From: Azohydromonas australica DSM 1124 | GTDB lineage: Bacteria; Pseudomonadota; Gammaproteobacteria; Burkholderiales; Burkholderiaceae_C | DNA: 50,754 bases | Direction: 5' to 3' | Assembly: GCF_000430725.1 (NCBI RefSeq) | Contig: NZ_KE387211.1 | Span: 1-50,754, forward strand | In this document: positions 18,076-25,257 of the stretch, piece after piece | How the letters are laid out: every line of letters starts with the position of its first letter | Numbering within the stretch: the stretch's first letter is position 1 | Program-made: the position numbers and the translations under genes | Notes under the pieces: model-generated | Database searches by the model: none | What the model was told of the DNA's origin: nothing | Seen by the model: only the letters and a program-made list of their open reading frames with translations

Positions 18076-19503
18076 CTATGTATGCGGCACCGGCGGTGCC
18101 GCGGCCTCGTCCACCGGGAACCAGATGCTGAAGGAGGCCCCGCTGTCCACTTCGTCGGCGGCAATGCGCCCACCCATGCGCTCCACCAGCATGCGCGTGA
18201 TGTACAGGCCCAGGCCCGTGCCGCCCTGGGCACGGCGGTCGGTGCCGTCGGCCTGGGAGAACTTCTCGAACATGCGGGCGCGAAAGCGCGGGTCGATGCC
18301 CGGGCCGCGGTCGCGCACCGTCACGCGTGCGCCCTGCGGCGAGGTCCAGAGCTGCACCTGCACCGTCTCGCCCGCAGGCGAATGCTTGATGGCGTTGGAC
18401 AGCAGGTTGGCCATCACCTGCTGGAAGCGGTCGGCATCGAGCCGCACCTCCACGGCCGCCGCGTCCAGGCCCTCGGCGGCGAGCTTGACGCCGGCGCGAT
18501 CGGCATAGCCCTGGTTGGCCGTGAGCGCCTCGCGCAGCAGCGGCGCCAGCAGCTGCGGGCGCTGGTGCAGCACCAGGCGGTCGCCTTCGAGCTTGGTCAG
18601 GTCCAGGATGTCGTCGATGAGCCGGCTCAGCCGCGTGCCGTTGCGCCGCGCCACGTCCAGCAGCGACAGCGCCGGCGCGGGCAGCGCGCCGGCCGCGCCG
18701 CCGGCCAGCAGCCCCAGCGCGCCCAGCACCGAGGTCAGCGGCGTGCGCAGCTCGTGGCTGACGGTGGCCAGGAACTCGTCCTTCATGCGCTCGACCTGCC
18801 GTTGCTCGGTGAGGTCGCGCAGCACCAGCGTGAAATGCACGCGCCCGTGCTCGCGCCACTCGCTCAGGCCGACTTCAGCCTCGAACTCCTCGCCGCCGAC
18901 GCGGCGCAGCCGGCACTCGCGCTGCGCCAGCAGCGCGTTGAGCTCCATGCCGAAGAGGGCGCTGCACGGCGCCCCGTTGTCCAGCGGCTCGCCCTGCAGG
19001 TCCGCCAGCGTGCGCGCGGCACGGTTGAACTCCTCCACCCGGCCGGCCGCGTCCAGCGTCAGCACGGGGTCGAGGATGTTGTCGAGGATGTCGCTCTGGC
19101 GCTGCGCCAGCGACGAGAGCTGGCCCTGCAGCGCCAGCACGTCGCCGTAGTGGCGCAGCTTGGCCTCCAGCAGGCCCGGGCTCACCGGGCGAGCCAGGAA
19201 GTCGTCCGCGCCGTTTTCCAGCGCGTGGATGAAGTGCTCCTCGCCCTGCAGCGAGGAGGTCACGATCACCGGCATCCAGCGCCCGCCGTCGAGCTCGCGC
19301 ATGCGGCGCGTGACCTCGAAGCCGTCCATGTCGGGCATCAGCAGGTCGAGCAGCACCAGGTCCGGGCGACAGTGCTGCAGCTGCGCCAGCGCCGCCTCGC
19401 CGCTGTCGGCGCCCACCGCCACGTGGCCCAGCGTCACCACCAGGTCGCACAGCGAACGCCGCGACTCGGCGATGTCGTCGACAACGAGGATCTGCAATTG
19501 CAT
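18076..19503 (-). CDS. Receiver-PAS-histidine kinase hybrid, cytoplasmic
   Basis: 475 aa without membrane segments. The N-terminal receiver (1-120) has VVDDIAESR, LVLLDLLMPDMDG, VIVTSS and ARPVSPGLL, with Arg before Pro where Lys is usual. A PAS domain follows (DILDNILDPVLTLDAAGRVEEFNRAARTL). HisKA carries ATVSHELRTPLTSVLGALGLL, and HATPase carries LLSNAIKHSPAG, VRDRGPGI and GGTGLGLYITRMLVERMGG. Start ATG 19503 is chosen because it opens the receiver domain directly. It is the first gene of the kinase-receiver-Hpt-STAS operon. Confidence 0.92.
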   Translation of the reverse strand: MQLQILVVDDIAESRRSLCDLVVTLGHVAVGADSGEAALAQLQHCRPDLVLLDLLMPDMDGFEVTRRMRELDGGRWMPVIVTSSLQGEEHFIHALENGADDFLARPVSPGLLEAKLRHYGDVLALQGQLSSLAQRQSDILDNILDPVLTLDAAGRVEEFNRAARTLADLQGEPLDNGAPCSALFGMELNALLAQRECRLRRVGGEEFEAEVGLSEWREHGRVHFTLVLRDLTEQRQVERMKDEFLATVSHELRTPLTSVLGALGLLAGGAAGALPAPALSLLDVARRNGTRLSRLIDDILDLTKLEGDRLVLHQRPQLLAPLLREALTANQGYADRAGVKLAAEGLDAAAVEVRLDADRFQQVMANLLSNAIKHSPAGETVQVQLWTSPQGARVTVRDRGPGIDPRFRARMFEKFSQADGTDRRAQGGTGLGLYITRMLVERMGGRIAADEVDSGASFSIWFPVDEAAAPPVPHT

Positions 19504-19617
19504 GGAAAATCTGGAACGTGCGGGCAAAACAGGCCCGGCCGGGGGGCCAGGATGGGGCGGCATCCTAGGCGGGCCCGGCGGCGCGGCACCGTGGCGCGCG
19601 CACATAAAGGCCATGTT

Positions 19618-19631
19618 TGACAAAGCTGTCA
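19618..19631. promoter_or_regulatory. Inverted repeat, possible operator
   Basis: TGACA-AAGC-TGTCA is a perfect 5+5 palindrome with a 4-base spacer, about 115 bases upstream of the hybrid kinase start. It has the size of a CRP/FNR-family or small dimeric regulator site. Which protein would use it is unknown. Confidence 0.35.
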
Positions 19632-19793
19632 CAACTCCGGGGCGCTTTTGGCCTCTAATGACATACATCGCAGGCCCCGGGCAGCGTCACTGAAGTGACC
19701 AAGCTCCCAACGGCTTGCAGCCCGTCACGCAGCTGGACAGATCCACCTGCCGGGCTCACCCGTTTTCCTCCCTGGCGCCCAACGGCGCTTTGC

Positions 19794-19829
19794 CCGCCCG
19801 ATGATCCGACGATCATCGGGCGGTTTTTT
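19794..19829 (+). terminator. Intrinsic terminator with no upstream gene
   Basis: A 13-bp perfect stem (19794-19806 with 19811-19823) with a CGAC loop is followed by six T. On the minus strand there is no U tract, so the polarity is plus. It may end a small RNA, or it may insulate nifB from read-through. Confidence 0.8.
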
Positions 19830-19960
19830 CTGCCCCGCCCACGCGCGCCGGGTGCAGCCGCTGCCCCGCATCCCGGCTTTCAGCGCCGCGCGCTTAGCGC
19901 ATCCCGGGCGCACGCCATTCGATCCAGATCAACAAGCATCGTCGCGAGCCTTGTCGCGAT

Positions 19961-19976
19961 TGTTCGAATGCTCACA
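19961..19976. promoter_or_regulatory. NifA-type upstream activator site for nifB
   Basis: TGT-N10-ACA (TGTTCGAATGCTCACA) is a perfect match to the NifA consensus. It lies 45 bases upstream of the sigma-54 promoter of nifB. The adjacent TGTCGCGATTGT at 19952-19963 overlaps it and recurs upstream of nifE. Confidence 0.75.
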
Positions 19977-19990
19977 TCCGCGCTACGCGC

Positions 19991-20003
19991 TAAGTCTTTG
20001 ATT
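19991..20003 (-). promoter_or_regulatory. IHF-like site between activator site and promoter of nifB
   Basis: TAAGTCTTTGATT fits the reverse complement of the IHF consensus (YAA-N4-TTGATW). It lies between the NifA-type site and the sigma-54 promoter, where DNA bending is normally needed. The same 12 bases occur upstream of iscS. Confidence 0.6.
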
Positions 20004-20020
20004 TGATTGTGTTTGCGGCC

Positions 20021-20036
20021 TGGCACGGCTCTGGCA
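20021..20036 (+). promoter_or_regulatory. Sigma-54 promoter of nifB
   Basis: TGGCAC-GGCTC-TGGCA has the invariant GG-N10-GC spacing. The -24 element is perfect and the -12 element has one change from TTGCA. The predicted start of transcription is near 20047, 27 bases before the nifB ATG. Confidence 0.85.
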
Positions 20037-20073
20037 ATGGAAGGCTCACTTTCCGGCATCCCAGAGGCCCGTC

Positions 20074-21657
20074 ATGTCCGACAGCACCACATTCGTTTCC
20101 ATCGAGGGACTGAAGAAAGGCCGCAAGGCGCTCAGCGACGTCCAGGAAACTGCCGCCAGCGGTTGCGGCAGCACCGGTGGCTCCGGCAAGTCCAGCTGCG
20201 GCTCCTCCGCCGGCCCCGAGGACATGCCTGCGGAGATCTGGGACAAGATCAAGAACCACCCCTGCTACTCCGAAGAGGCCCACCACCACTTCGCCCGCAT
20301 GCACGTGGCCGTGGCCCCGGCCTGCAACATCCAGTGCAACTACTGCAATCGCAAGTACGACTGCTCCAACGAGTCGCGCCCCGGCGTCGTCAGCCAGAAG
20401 CTCACCCCTGAGCAGGCCGTCAAGAAGGTGCTGGCCGTGGCCAGCGAGATTCCGCAGATGACCGTGCTGGGCATCGCCGGCCCCGGCGACGCGCTGGCCA
20501 ACCCCAAGAAGACCTTCGACACCTTCCGCATGCTTGCGGAGAAGGCCCCCGACATCAAGCTGTGCCTCTCGACCAACGGCCTGGCGCTGCCGGAGATGGT
20601 CGATGAGATCTGCAAATACAACATCGACCACGTCACGATCACCATCAACATGGTCGATCCGGCCGTGGGCGAGAAGATCTATCCCTGGATCTTCTGGGAT
20701 CACAAGCGCGTCACCGGCTATGAGGCCGCCCGCATCCTGCACGAGCAGCAGATGAAGGGCCTGGAGATGCTCACCGCGCGCGGCGTGCTCACCAAGATCA
20801 ACTCCGTGCTCATCCCCGGCATCAATGACGAGCACCTGCTGGAGGTCAACCGCGAGGTCAAGAAGCGCGGCGCCTTCCTGCACAACATCATGCCGCTGAT
20901 CTCCGAGCCTGAGCACGGCACGTACTTCGGCCTCAATGGCCAGCGCGGCCCCAGCGCGCAGGAACTCAAGGCCGTGCAGGACGCCTGCATGGGCGGCGCC
21001 AACCTCATGCGCCACTGCCGCCAGTGCCGTGCCGACGCCGTGGGCCTGCTCGGCGAGGACCGCTCCGACGAGTTCACGCTCGACAAGATCGAGCAGATGG
21101 AGATCGTCTACGACCTCGACAAGCGCCGCGCCTACCAGCAGTCGGTCGAGGCCGAACGCCAGGCCCAGCACGACGCCAAGGAGGCCGCGCTGGCCGCCAG
21201 CGCCCAGGACGACGGCGTCGATGCCGGCATGAAGGTGCTCATCGCCGTGGCCACCGAGGGCCATGGCAAGGTCAACCAGCACTTCGGCCACGCCACCGAG
21301 TTCCAGATCTACGAGGTCTCCAGGGCCCAGGCCACCTTCGTCGGCCACCGCCGCGTGGACCTGTACTGCCAGGGCGGCTTCGGCGAGGACGAGCAGCTGC
21401 CCTCCATCGTCAGCGCCATCAACGACTGCCACGCCGTGCTGGTATCCAAGATCGGCGCCTGCCCGCGCGACGAGCTCACCGCCGCCGGCATCGAGCCCGT
21501 GGACCAGTACGCGCACGAATTCATCGAGAAGGCGGCCCTGTCGTGGTTCGCCGAGTACCGCCAGCGCATCGCGCGCGGCGACATCACCCACCAGCCGCGC
21601 GGCGACGCGCGCATCCGCCAGGGCGCCTACACGGGCGGCGCCGAAGCCGCGGCCTGA
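20074..21657 (+). CDS. nifB: NifB, nitrogenase cofactor radical-SAM synthase with C-terminal NifX-like domain
   Basis: 527 aa. It makes NifB-co, the 8Fe-9S-C precursor of FeMo-co, from two [4Fe-4S] clusters and S-adenosylmethionine. The radical-SAM triad is Cys84, Cys88 and Cys91 (CNIQCNYC), followed by NRKYDC; GIAGPGDALANP and the SAM-binding strands follow. From about residue 385 a NifX/NafY-type domain (MKVLIAVATEGHGKVNQHFGHATEF) is fused, which is common in proteobacterial NifB. The Cys/Gly/Ser-rich stretch at residues 30-45 is variable. It is first in a plus-strand operon that continues to about 24722. Confidence 0.98.
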   Translation: MSDSTTFVSIEGLKKGRKALSDVQETAASGCGSTGGSGKSSCGSSAGPEDMPAEIWDKIKNHPCYSEEAHHHFARMHVAVAPACNIQCNYCNRKYDCSNESRPGVVSQKLTPEQAVKKVLAVASEIPQMTVLGIAGPGDALANPKKTFDTFRMLAEKAPDIKLCLSTNGLALPEMVDEICKYNIDHVTITINMVDPAVGEKIYPWIFWDHKRVTGYEAARILHEQQMKGLEMLTARGVLTKINSVLIPGINDEHLLEVNREVKKRGAFLHNIMPLISEPEHGTYFGLNGQRGPSAQELKAVQDACMGGANLMRHCRQCRADAVGLLGEDRSDEFTLDKIEQMEIVYDLDKRRAYQQSVEAERQAQHDAKEAALAASAQDDGVDAGMKVLIAVATEGHGKVNQHFGHATEFQIYEVSRAQATFVGHRRVDLYCQGGFGEDEQLPSIVSAINDCHAVLVSKIGACPRDELTAAGIEPVDQYAHEFIEKAALSWFAEYRQRIARGDITHQPRGDARIRQGAYTGGAEAAA

Positions 21658-21694
21658 CCTCCACCAGCCCCGTTACCCAAGCAGGAGCTACACC

Positions 21695-21889
21695 ATGGCC
21701 TACAAGATCATTGCTTCCCAGTGCTCCGGCTGCTCGGCCTGCGAGCCCGAGTGCCCCAACACGGCCATCCGCGAGAAGGGCGGCACGTTCATCATCGACC
21801 CGGCCAAGTGCACCGAGTGCGAAGGCCAGTACGACTCGCCGCAGTGCGTGGCGGTGTGCCCGGTGGACGGCTGCATCAAGAAGGTCTGA
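21695..21889 (+). CDS. fdxN: 2[4Fe-4S] ferredoxin FdxN type
   Basis: 64 aa. The first cluster motif is CSGCSACEPECP. The second is CTECEGQYDSPQCVAVCPVDGC, with the extended spacing typical of nif-linked bacterial ferredoxins. It is a small soluble electron donor, in other diazotrophs placed directly after nifB and needed for NifB-co synthesis. Start ATG 21695 follows an AGGAG site. Confidence 0.93.
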   Translation: MAYKIIASQCSGCSACEPECPNTAIREKGGTFIIDPAKCTECEGQYDSPQCVAVCPVDGCIKKV

Positions 21890-21901
21890 GGAGCAACCAA
21901 G

Positions 21902-22285
21902 ATGATGCAACCCAACTTCTCCGTGTCGCCCGCGGCATTGAAATTCATGCGCCGCATGGTGCGCTTCTCCGAGACGCCCGCCGGCGGCTTTCGCCTGACG
22001 GTGGCGCCGGGCGGCTGCTCGGGCTACAGCGCCGAGTTCAGCGTGGAAGCCACGCCGCGCGACGGCGACGCTGAACAGTCGGTGGAAGGCCTGCGCATGT
22101 TCCTGCCCGCCGAGAGCCGCCTGCTGCTCGACGGCGTGACCATCGACCACGTGGACACGCCGCTGCAAAGCGGCTTCACCTTCGCCAACACCAAGGGCGG
22201 CGCCTGCGGCTGCAGCTCCAGCGGCGACGCGGTCACGCCACCGGCCGAGGCCAGCGTGTCGCTGTCCTCCATCAAGCGGATGTGA
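21902..22285 (+). CDS. HesB/IscA-family iron-sulfur carrier in the nifB operon
   Basis: 127 aa. An A-type carrier fold is shown by FSVSPAALKFMRRM, GGFRLTVAPGGCSGYSAEFSVEA and the C-terminal GACGCSSSG, giving the three conserved cysteines. The tail after the last cysteines is longer than in IscA. It probably delivers or stores Fe-S clusters for NifB or the ferredoxins of this operon. It starts 12 bases after fdxN. Two further A-type proteins lie in the ISC operon (42071 and 42575). Confidence 0.88.
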   Translation: MMQPNFSVSPAALKFMRRMVRFSETPAGGFRLTVAPGGCSGYSAEFSVEATPRDGDAEQSVEGLRMFLPAESRLLLDGVTIDHVDTPLQSGFTFANTKGGACGCSSSGDAVTPPAEASVSLSSIKRM

Positions 22286-22287
22286 CG

Positions 22288-22857
22288 ATGGACGCGGCGG
22301 CCGACTTCGACACCGCGGTGCTGGGGCTGGCCATGCCGCCCGGCGTGGAGGAGGCGCTGGCCGAAGCCGGCCGCCGCCGCGCCGACCCCGTGGCGGCGAT
22401 GGCCGCGCTGATGCGCGCGCAGTCCCTCGCGCCCGACCACCCGGCGGTACTGATCGCGCTGTACCGCCACCATTTCTTCGGCCACCGGCTGCATGCCGCG
22501 CGCGACATCGCGCGCCAAGCGCTGGTGGTCGGCGCGCGCGCGCTGCGGCTGCCCACCGTGTGGCGCCACGTGCGGCCTGAGCCGGTGCCCGGCGCGCGCC
22601 ACGAGCCCGCCGCGCGCTTCTATCTGTTCGTCCTCAAGGGCTACGCCTACCTGAGCATGCGCCTGGGCGACGACGTGGAAGCGCGCGACGCGCTGGCGCT
22701 GCTGCGCGCGCTTGACCCGGACGACTGCGTGGGCGCGGCCCTGCTCGAAGGCGTGCGCCAGCGCGCGTTGCGGGGCGAGGCCGACGACGAAGACGACCCG
22801 GCCTCCGTGCCGGTAGCCACTGGCGCGGCCGCCTGGGCCCGCCTGGCACCCGCCTGA
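22288..22857 (+). CDS. Helical-repeat (TPR-like) protein of the nifB operon
   Basis: 189 aa, not assigned to a named nif gene. Helix pairs such as ADPVAAMAALMRAQSLAPDHPAVLIALYRHHFF and RFYLFVLKGYAYLSMRLGDDVEARDALALLRALDPDD have the TPR pattern of spaced small and aromatic residues. That suggests a scaffold or protein-binding role. The ATG at 22288 follows the HesB stop by two bases; a GTG at 22282 would overlap it. No cysteine motif or membrane segment is seen. The link to nif function is by position only. Confidence 0.75.
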   Translation: MDAAADFDTAVLGLAMPPGVEEALAEAGRRRADPVAAMAALMRAQSLAPDHPAVLIALYRHHFFGHRLHAARDIARQALVVGARALRLPTVWRHVRPEPVPGARHEPAARFYLFVLKGYAYLSMRLGDDVEARDALALLRALDPDDCVGAALLEGVRQRALRGEADDEDDPASVPVATGAAAWARLAPA

Positions 22858-22869
22858 AGGAGGCTCCCG

Positions 22870-23658
22870 ATGCACGGCCCAGTGACCACGACGCAGGGCG
22901 ACATCCCGGCCATCGACTGGCAGGGCGCCCCCCTCACCGAAGCTACCTGCCGCGCCTGCGCGCATGCGGCGCTGCGCGAAAGCGGCGGCTGCGAGCCCGG
23001 GCGCTGCTGCATGCAGGATGCCTACGCGCGGCGCATCGACCGTTTCTTTCGCACCCATCCGCAGCTTGCCAACGAACACCTGGCGCATCCGTACTTCGAG
23101 GTGCGCGCCATCGCCGCGCGCCACGCGGAGCTGTTCCGCCTGCCCGCGCTGCTGGACGACCCGGACGAGACAGTGCGCATGCAACTGGCGCTGCGCGTGC
23201 CGCAGCGGCTGCTGCTGCGCATGGTGAACGACCCACACCGCGAAGTGCGCATCCGCGTAGCGCAGCGCATCGACGCCACGGCGCTGCCCTCGATGCTGCG
23301 CGACCCCGACTACCAGGTACGCCAGACCGTGGCGCGCCGCCTGCCCGAAGGGCTGTTGCCGCTGCTGATGCACGACGCGGACCTGCAGGTGCGCCTGGAC
23401 GTGGCGCGCCGGGTGCAGATGCCCGCGCTGTGGCGCCTGGTCGAGGACCCGGCGCCGGAGGTGCGGCGCATCGTCGCCGAGCGGCTGCCCGCGCCGCTGC
23501 TGGACGCCCTGGCCGGCGATCCCGACTGGACCGTGCGCTGGGAGGCCGCCGGCCGTGCCCTGGGCCACGTGCTGGAGCGGCTGCTGGGCGACGAGGAACC
23601 CGAGGTGCGCGAGCGTGCCGCCGCGCGCCGTGCTGAACTGGAGTGCACCCATGGCTGA
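22870..23658 (+). CDS. LRV (leucine-rich repeat variant) protein with N-terminal Fe-S cysteine cluster
   Basis: 262 aa. The N-terminal cysteine cluster, CRACAHAALRESGGCEPGRCCM (residues about 28-49), matches the [4Fe-4S] domain of the LRV protein known from the Azotobacter vinelandii nif region. About seven LRV repeats of roughly 24 residues follow (for example DPDETVRMQLALRVP, DPHREVRIRVAQRI, DPDYQVRQTVARRLP, DPAPEVRRIVAERLP, DPDWTVRWEAAGRA). Its function is unknown in any organism as far as I know. The stop overlaps the nifZ start by 8 bases. Confidence 0.88.
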   Translation: MHGPVTTTQGDIPAIDWQGAPLTEATCRACAHAALRESGGCEPGRCCMQDAYARRIDRFFRTHPQLANEHLAHPYFEVRAIAARHAELFRLPALLDDPDETVRMQLALRVPQRLLLRMVNDPHREVRIRVAQRIDATALPSMLRDPDYQVRQTVARRLPEGLLPLLMHDADLQVRLDVARRVQMPALWRLVEDPAPEVRRIVAERLPAPLLDALAGDPDWTVRWEAAGRALGHVLERLLGDEEPEVRERAAARRAELECTHG

Positions 23659-23986
23659 CATTGCCCGTGACGACGACACCATCGAGATCGCGCTGCCGCC
23701 CCGCTTCCAGATGGGCGAGCGCGTCATCAGCCGCAGCGTGGTCCGCAACGACGGCACCTACGGCGGCAAGGACATCGGCGCGCTGCTGGTGAACCGCGGC
23801 GACGTGGGCTTCGTCCGCTCCATCGGCACCTTCCTGCAGCAGTTCTACATCTACGCCGTGGAGTTCCCCGAGACCGGCCACCAGGTGGGCATGCGCGCCA
23901 AGGAACTGTGCACGCTGGACAACCTGCCTGAAGAGGTGCTGGCGCAACTGGGCGAGCGTGTAGAGCAGCTGGAAAACCTTCGCTGA
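23651..23986 (+). CDS. nifZ: NifZ
   Basis: 111 aa. NifZ acts in maturation of the second P-cluster of the MoFe protein. Family pattern is PPRFQMGERVISRSVVRNDGTYGGKDIGALLVNRGDVGFVRSIGTFLQQFYIYAVEF, then GMRAKEL. Length is at the short end of the family (many are about 150 aa). The start ATG overlaps the LRV stop, giving tight translational coupling. Confidence 0.9.
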   Translation: MADIARDDDTIEIALPPRFQMGERVISRSVVRNDGTYGGKDIGALLVNRGDVGFVRSIGTFLQQFYIYAVEFPETGHQVGMRAKELCTLDNLPEEVLAQLGERVEQLENLR

Positions 23987-23998
23987 GAGGGCTCTGGC

Positions 23999-24361
23999 AT
24001 GAATGCCGCCGCGACGCTTGGCCCCATCGAGGCGCCGCCGCGCAGCGACCGCGTGGTCGAGCTCGACGGCGCGCGCATCAGCCGCGCCATCCGCGCGCGC
24101 CGGCGCTACCGCTACGTGCAGCCGCGTGTGCAGCGCGAGGGCCTGGGCTGGCTGGTGGCCAGTCCCAATTGCTCGCGCAACATCGACCCGCACGGCGGCG
24201 AAATCCCCGTGGCCTGGCTGGTGCCGGCCAGCCAGGGCTGCTGGCTGCTGCACAAGCGCGACCACGCGCAGGGCTGCTGGGTGCTCAAGAGCGCCGGCGT
24301 GACGCTGGCCCAGGCGCTGCGCGAGCTGTGTGAGGACCCGCAACGCGAGTTTTGGCCCTGA
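23999..24361 (+). CDS. Conserved-looking hypothetical protein of the nifB operon
   Basis: 120 aa, not recognised with certainty. The core is RYRYVQPRVQREGLGWLVASPNCSRNIDPHGGEIPVAWLV followed by LHKRDHAQGCWVL and a short helix. It has four cysteines, not arranged in a known cluster motif. It starts 12 bases after nifZ and its codon use matches its neighbours, so it is a real gene. Position points to a nitrogenase maturation or electron-transfer accessory role, but that is inference only. Confidence 0.7.
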   Translation: MNAAATLGPIEAPPRSDRVVELDGARISRAIRARRRYRYVQPRVQREGLGWLVASPNCSRNIDPHGGEIPVAWLVPASQGCWLLHKRDHAQGCWVLKSAGVTLAQALRELCEDPQREFWP

Positions 24362-24416
24362 GCCGCCACTCCCGCGTTCCAACAACGACAAAGCTTTCCC
24401 ATCCCTGGAGCTGACC

Positions 24417-24722
24417 ATGCCCCAACTTACCGTCCTGCCCTCCAACAAGGTGATCGAGGCCGCTGCCGGCCAGACGCTCCTGCAGGCGCTGCTCGCCGGC
24501 GGCGAGAGCCTGTCGAGCAAGTGCAACGGCCAGGCCAAGTGCGGCGCCTGCCACCTCTTCCTGAAGGAAGGCCGCAAGGGCGTCTCGCGCATGACGCCGA
24601 CCGAAAACGCCAAGCTCGACACCATCGTGGGCGTGGGCAGCAAGTCGCGCCTGGCCTGCCAGGTCGTGCTCGGCGAGGAGCCGGTCACGGTGGAGCTGCT
24701 GGGCGCTCTGTCGGGCTTCTGA
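24417..24722 (+). CDS. [2Fe-2S] ferredoxin of the nifB operon
   Basis: 101 aa, plant/adrenodoxin-like fold. The cluster cysteines are C-x5-C-x2-C in KCNGQAKCGACHLFL plus a later C in RLACQVVLGE. It is a soluble electron carrier. The ATG at 24417 has GGAG upstream; the 55-base gap to the previous gene has no promoter I can see, so it is probably the last gene of the nifB operon. It is distinct from the FeSII-like protein at 32332 and the ISC ferredoxin at 44822. Confidence 0.88.
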   Translation: MPQLTVLPSNKVIEAAAGQTLLQALLAGGESLSSKCNGQAKCGACHLFLKEGRKGVSRMTPTENAKLDTIVGVGSKSRLACQVVLGEEPVTVELLGALSGF

Positions 24723-24753
24723 CACCAGCCCGGCGGCAACACTGGAACGAGCC

Positions 24754-24786
24754 CGTTCGGACCGTCCAACGGCATCGGACCGAACG
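24754..24786. terminator. Hairpin between convergent operons
   Basis: A 10-bp stem with one A-A mismatch (24754-24763 with 24777-24786) lies between the convergent nifB and dra operons. There is no T tract, so it is at best a weak or Rho-assisted bidirectional terminator. Confidence 0.4.
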
Positions 24787-24795
24787 CCGAGTTGC

Positions 24796-25224
24796 TCAGT
24801 CCGCAGCGGCAGGCGGCACGTCTTGCCGGCGCGCCACGAGCTCGTCGTAACCCGTGGCCGCATCGGGCTCGCGCGTGAAGCGCCAGCCCGGCAACAGCGC
24901 CAGCAGCACCTCGGCCGTGGTGCGCACGCTGCATCCATATCCCAGGTGCCCGCCCAGCACGCGGCCCTGGGCATCCGACAGGCTGGCGTGCAGATGCGAG
25001 CCTTTCGTGCTGACGCTGCCCGACAGCGTCAGCACCTCCAGCGGCCCGGCCAGTACCAAGGTTTCAGCCGCACCCGCCAGGCGCAGCTGCGCCTCACTCA
25101 GGCTGCCAATACCGCCGAGCACGAAAGCGGCATCGCAACCTTGTTGTGCCACCGCAGCCTCCAGGGCCCTGCGCAAGTCCGCGCCCGGCTGCAGGCGCAG
25201 CGGCCAATACATCGACGCATCCAT
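24796..25224 (-). CDS. PPC/DUF296-domain protein
   Basis: 142 aa. The PCC/DUF296 fold is indicated by YWPLRLQPGADLRRALEAAVAQQGCDAAFVLGGIGSLSEAQLR, the strand GPLEVLTLSGSVS and the GGHLGYGCSVRTTAEVLLA segment. In plants this domain is linked to AT-hooks; in bacteria it is stand-alone with unknown role. It is the last gene of the minus-strand dra operon (33 bases after draG). It may therefore have a part in nitrogenase switch-off, by position only. Confidence 0.82.
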   Translation of the reverse strand: MDASMYWPLRLQPGADLRRALEAAVAQQGCDAAFVLGGIGSLSEAQLRLAGAAETLVLAGPLEVLTLSGSVSTKGSHLHASLSDAQGRVLGGHLGYGCSVRTTAEVLLALLPGWRFTREPDAATGYDELVARRQDVPPAAAD

Positions 25225-25257
25225 GCCCGCAGCGTAGCGCAGCCGCGCGGGCTCGCC

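Larger units (their letters stand above)
19504..20073. other. 570-base divergent intergenic region between the kinase operon and nifB
   Basis: The half near nifB carries a NifA-type site, an IHF-like site and a sigma-54 promoter, listed separately. The half near the kinase carries an inverted repeat (19618-19631). The middle has a strong plus-strand intrinsic terminator at 19794 with no recognisable plus-strand gene before it. No protein gene with credible codon use is present. Confidence 0.7.
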
